Assembly: GCA_038150465.1 (NCBI GenBank)
Contig: JAYOTP010000049.1
Location: 1-6,446 of the forward strand
DNA: 6,446 bases
Origin: RFXV01 sp038150465
GTDB taxonomy: Bacteria > Bacteroidota > Bacteroidia > Flavobacteriales > Schleiferiaceae
Direction: 5' to 3'
This document shows, piece by piece, positions 5,875 to 6,446 of the stretch; position 1 is the first letter of the stretch; every line of letters begins with the position of its first letter. The position numbers and the translations under genes were made by a program. Under the pieces are notes generated by a model. That model searched no databases. It was not told where the DNA came from and saw nothing but the letters and a program-made list of their open reading frames with translations.

Positions 5875-6446
5875 ATGAAAAAAACAATTCTTTTGACAGC
5901 TGTAGCCCTCTTCGTGGGCGGCATGGCTAATGCACAGATCCGTATTGGAGCAGGAATCAATACGGGCCTGCCTATGGGTGCAGATGCTACAGATGCAGAA
6001 CTCGGATTTGGCATTGGCGCAGGAATTACAGCAGAATACATGCTTAATGACAACATTGGCGTTGGACTGAACCTCTCCAATGTTTCATTTTCGAATGAAG
6101 TAGAAACAACAGATCCCTTGACAGGCATTTCATCATCAACAAAATCCACGTTAAGCGCGATGCCGATCAATGTAATGGCCAACTACTACTTCATGCCAGG
6201 GGAGGATTTCAACTTCTATGCTGGTCTTTCTGCTGGTTTGAACATGAACACCTTGAGTGTCGAGGTGGAAACTATGGGACTCTCCATATCAGCAGACATC
6301 AACGGCAATGGCTTAGGTCTTTGTCCTAGGATCGGTTTCAACTACATGTTCTCTGATAATCTCGGACTCGATTTCAATGCAGGTTACATGCTCAACTCAT
6401 TCACCCCTGAAGATGCGGAAGAGTCTGGAAACTTCAGCTACCTTCC
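5875..6446 (+). CDS. outer-membrane beta-barrel protein (porin-family-like), 3' end cut by the window
   Basis: The frame from ATG 5875 is open to the right edge, giving 190 complete codons without a stop. The N-terminus is a clear Sec signal peptide: MKKTILL, a hydrophobic core to about residue 16, and a cleavage site ANA-Q (after residue 20). The mature part alternates polar and apolar residues with many Gly and aromatic residues, as in small barrels: IRIGAGINTGLPMG, LGFGIGAGITAEYMLNDNIG, MPINVMANYYFMPG, FNFYAGLSAGLNMN, LCPRIGFNYMFSDNLG and LDFNAGYML. This fits the outer-membrane beta-barrel/porin-like families abundant in Bacteroidota; no specific substrate or partner can be given. The start is supported by the signal peptide and the A-rich sequence just upstream. 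The gene is clearly more AT-rich than the others (24, 27 and 29 G+C in three 60-base lines, against 35 and 38 in lines from dnaN and gldG). It looks independent of dnaN. Confidence 0.85.
   Translation, partial: MKKTILLTAVALFVGGMANAQIRIGAGINTGLPMGADATDAELGFGIGAGITAEYMLNDNIGVGLNLSNVSFSNEVETTDPLTGISSSTKSTLSAMPINVMANYYFMPGEDFNFYAGLSAGLNMNTLSVEVETMGLSISADINGNGLGLCPRIGFNYMFSDNLGLDFNAGYMLNSFTPEDAEESGNFSYL

Noticed and set aside
5769..6182. A 137-codon minus-strand frame opposite the start of the outer-membrane protein gene
   Set aside because: The plus-strand frame has a clear signal peptide and barrel pattern, and the minus frame has neither.

Overview
The window looks like chromosomal DNA from a member of the Bacteroidota, most likely Flavobacteriales-like. 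The evidence is a gldF-gldG pair, a DUF4340 gene behind gldG, a Bacteroidota-type promoter (TTG-N18-TATATTTG) in front of dnaN, start codons without obvious Shine-Dalgarno sequences, and a typical Bacteroidota small outer-membrane barrel protein. The DNA is fairly GC-rich for that group: hand counts of two 60-base lines inside genes gave 35 and 38 G+C. I cannot name the genus.

Layout. All seven genes read on the + strand. Positions 12-4541 hold five tightly packed genes: a DUF62-family (SAM hydroxide adenosyltransferase-like) protein, a small antibiotic-biosynthesis-monooxygenase (ABM) fold protein, gldF, gldG and a DUF4340 membrane-anchored protein. The first four are joined by stop/start overlaps (ATGA, ATGA, GTGA), and the fifth starts 3 bases after the gldG stop, so this is almost certainly one translationally coupled operon. 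Its promoter lies upstream of the window. A 79-base gap then carries a good Bacteroidota promoter for dnaN (4621-5745), the complete sliding clamp. A second gap of 129 bases, more AT-rich and containing an imperfect direct repeat, leads to a secreted outer-membrane beta-barrel gene (5875 onward) that runs off the right edge.

Function. GldF (six-helix ABC-2 type permease) and GldG (large extracytoplasmic domain between two membrane anchors) are two parts of an ABC transporter linked to gliding motility in Flavobacterium. The DUF4340 protein has the topology expected of a periplasmic accessory to GldG. The ATPase partner (GldA or equivalent) is not here. The two small enzyme-like genes at the head of the operon have no known link to the transporter; their coupling to gldF is the most interesting contextual observation. 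The DUF62 protein lacks the catalytic-motif histidine of the characterised hydrolases.

Overall this is a housekeeping region. I see no mobile element, CRISPR array, tRNA, rRNA or defence system, and no evidence for a wholly new system.
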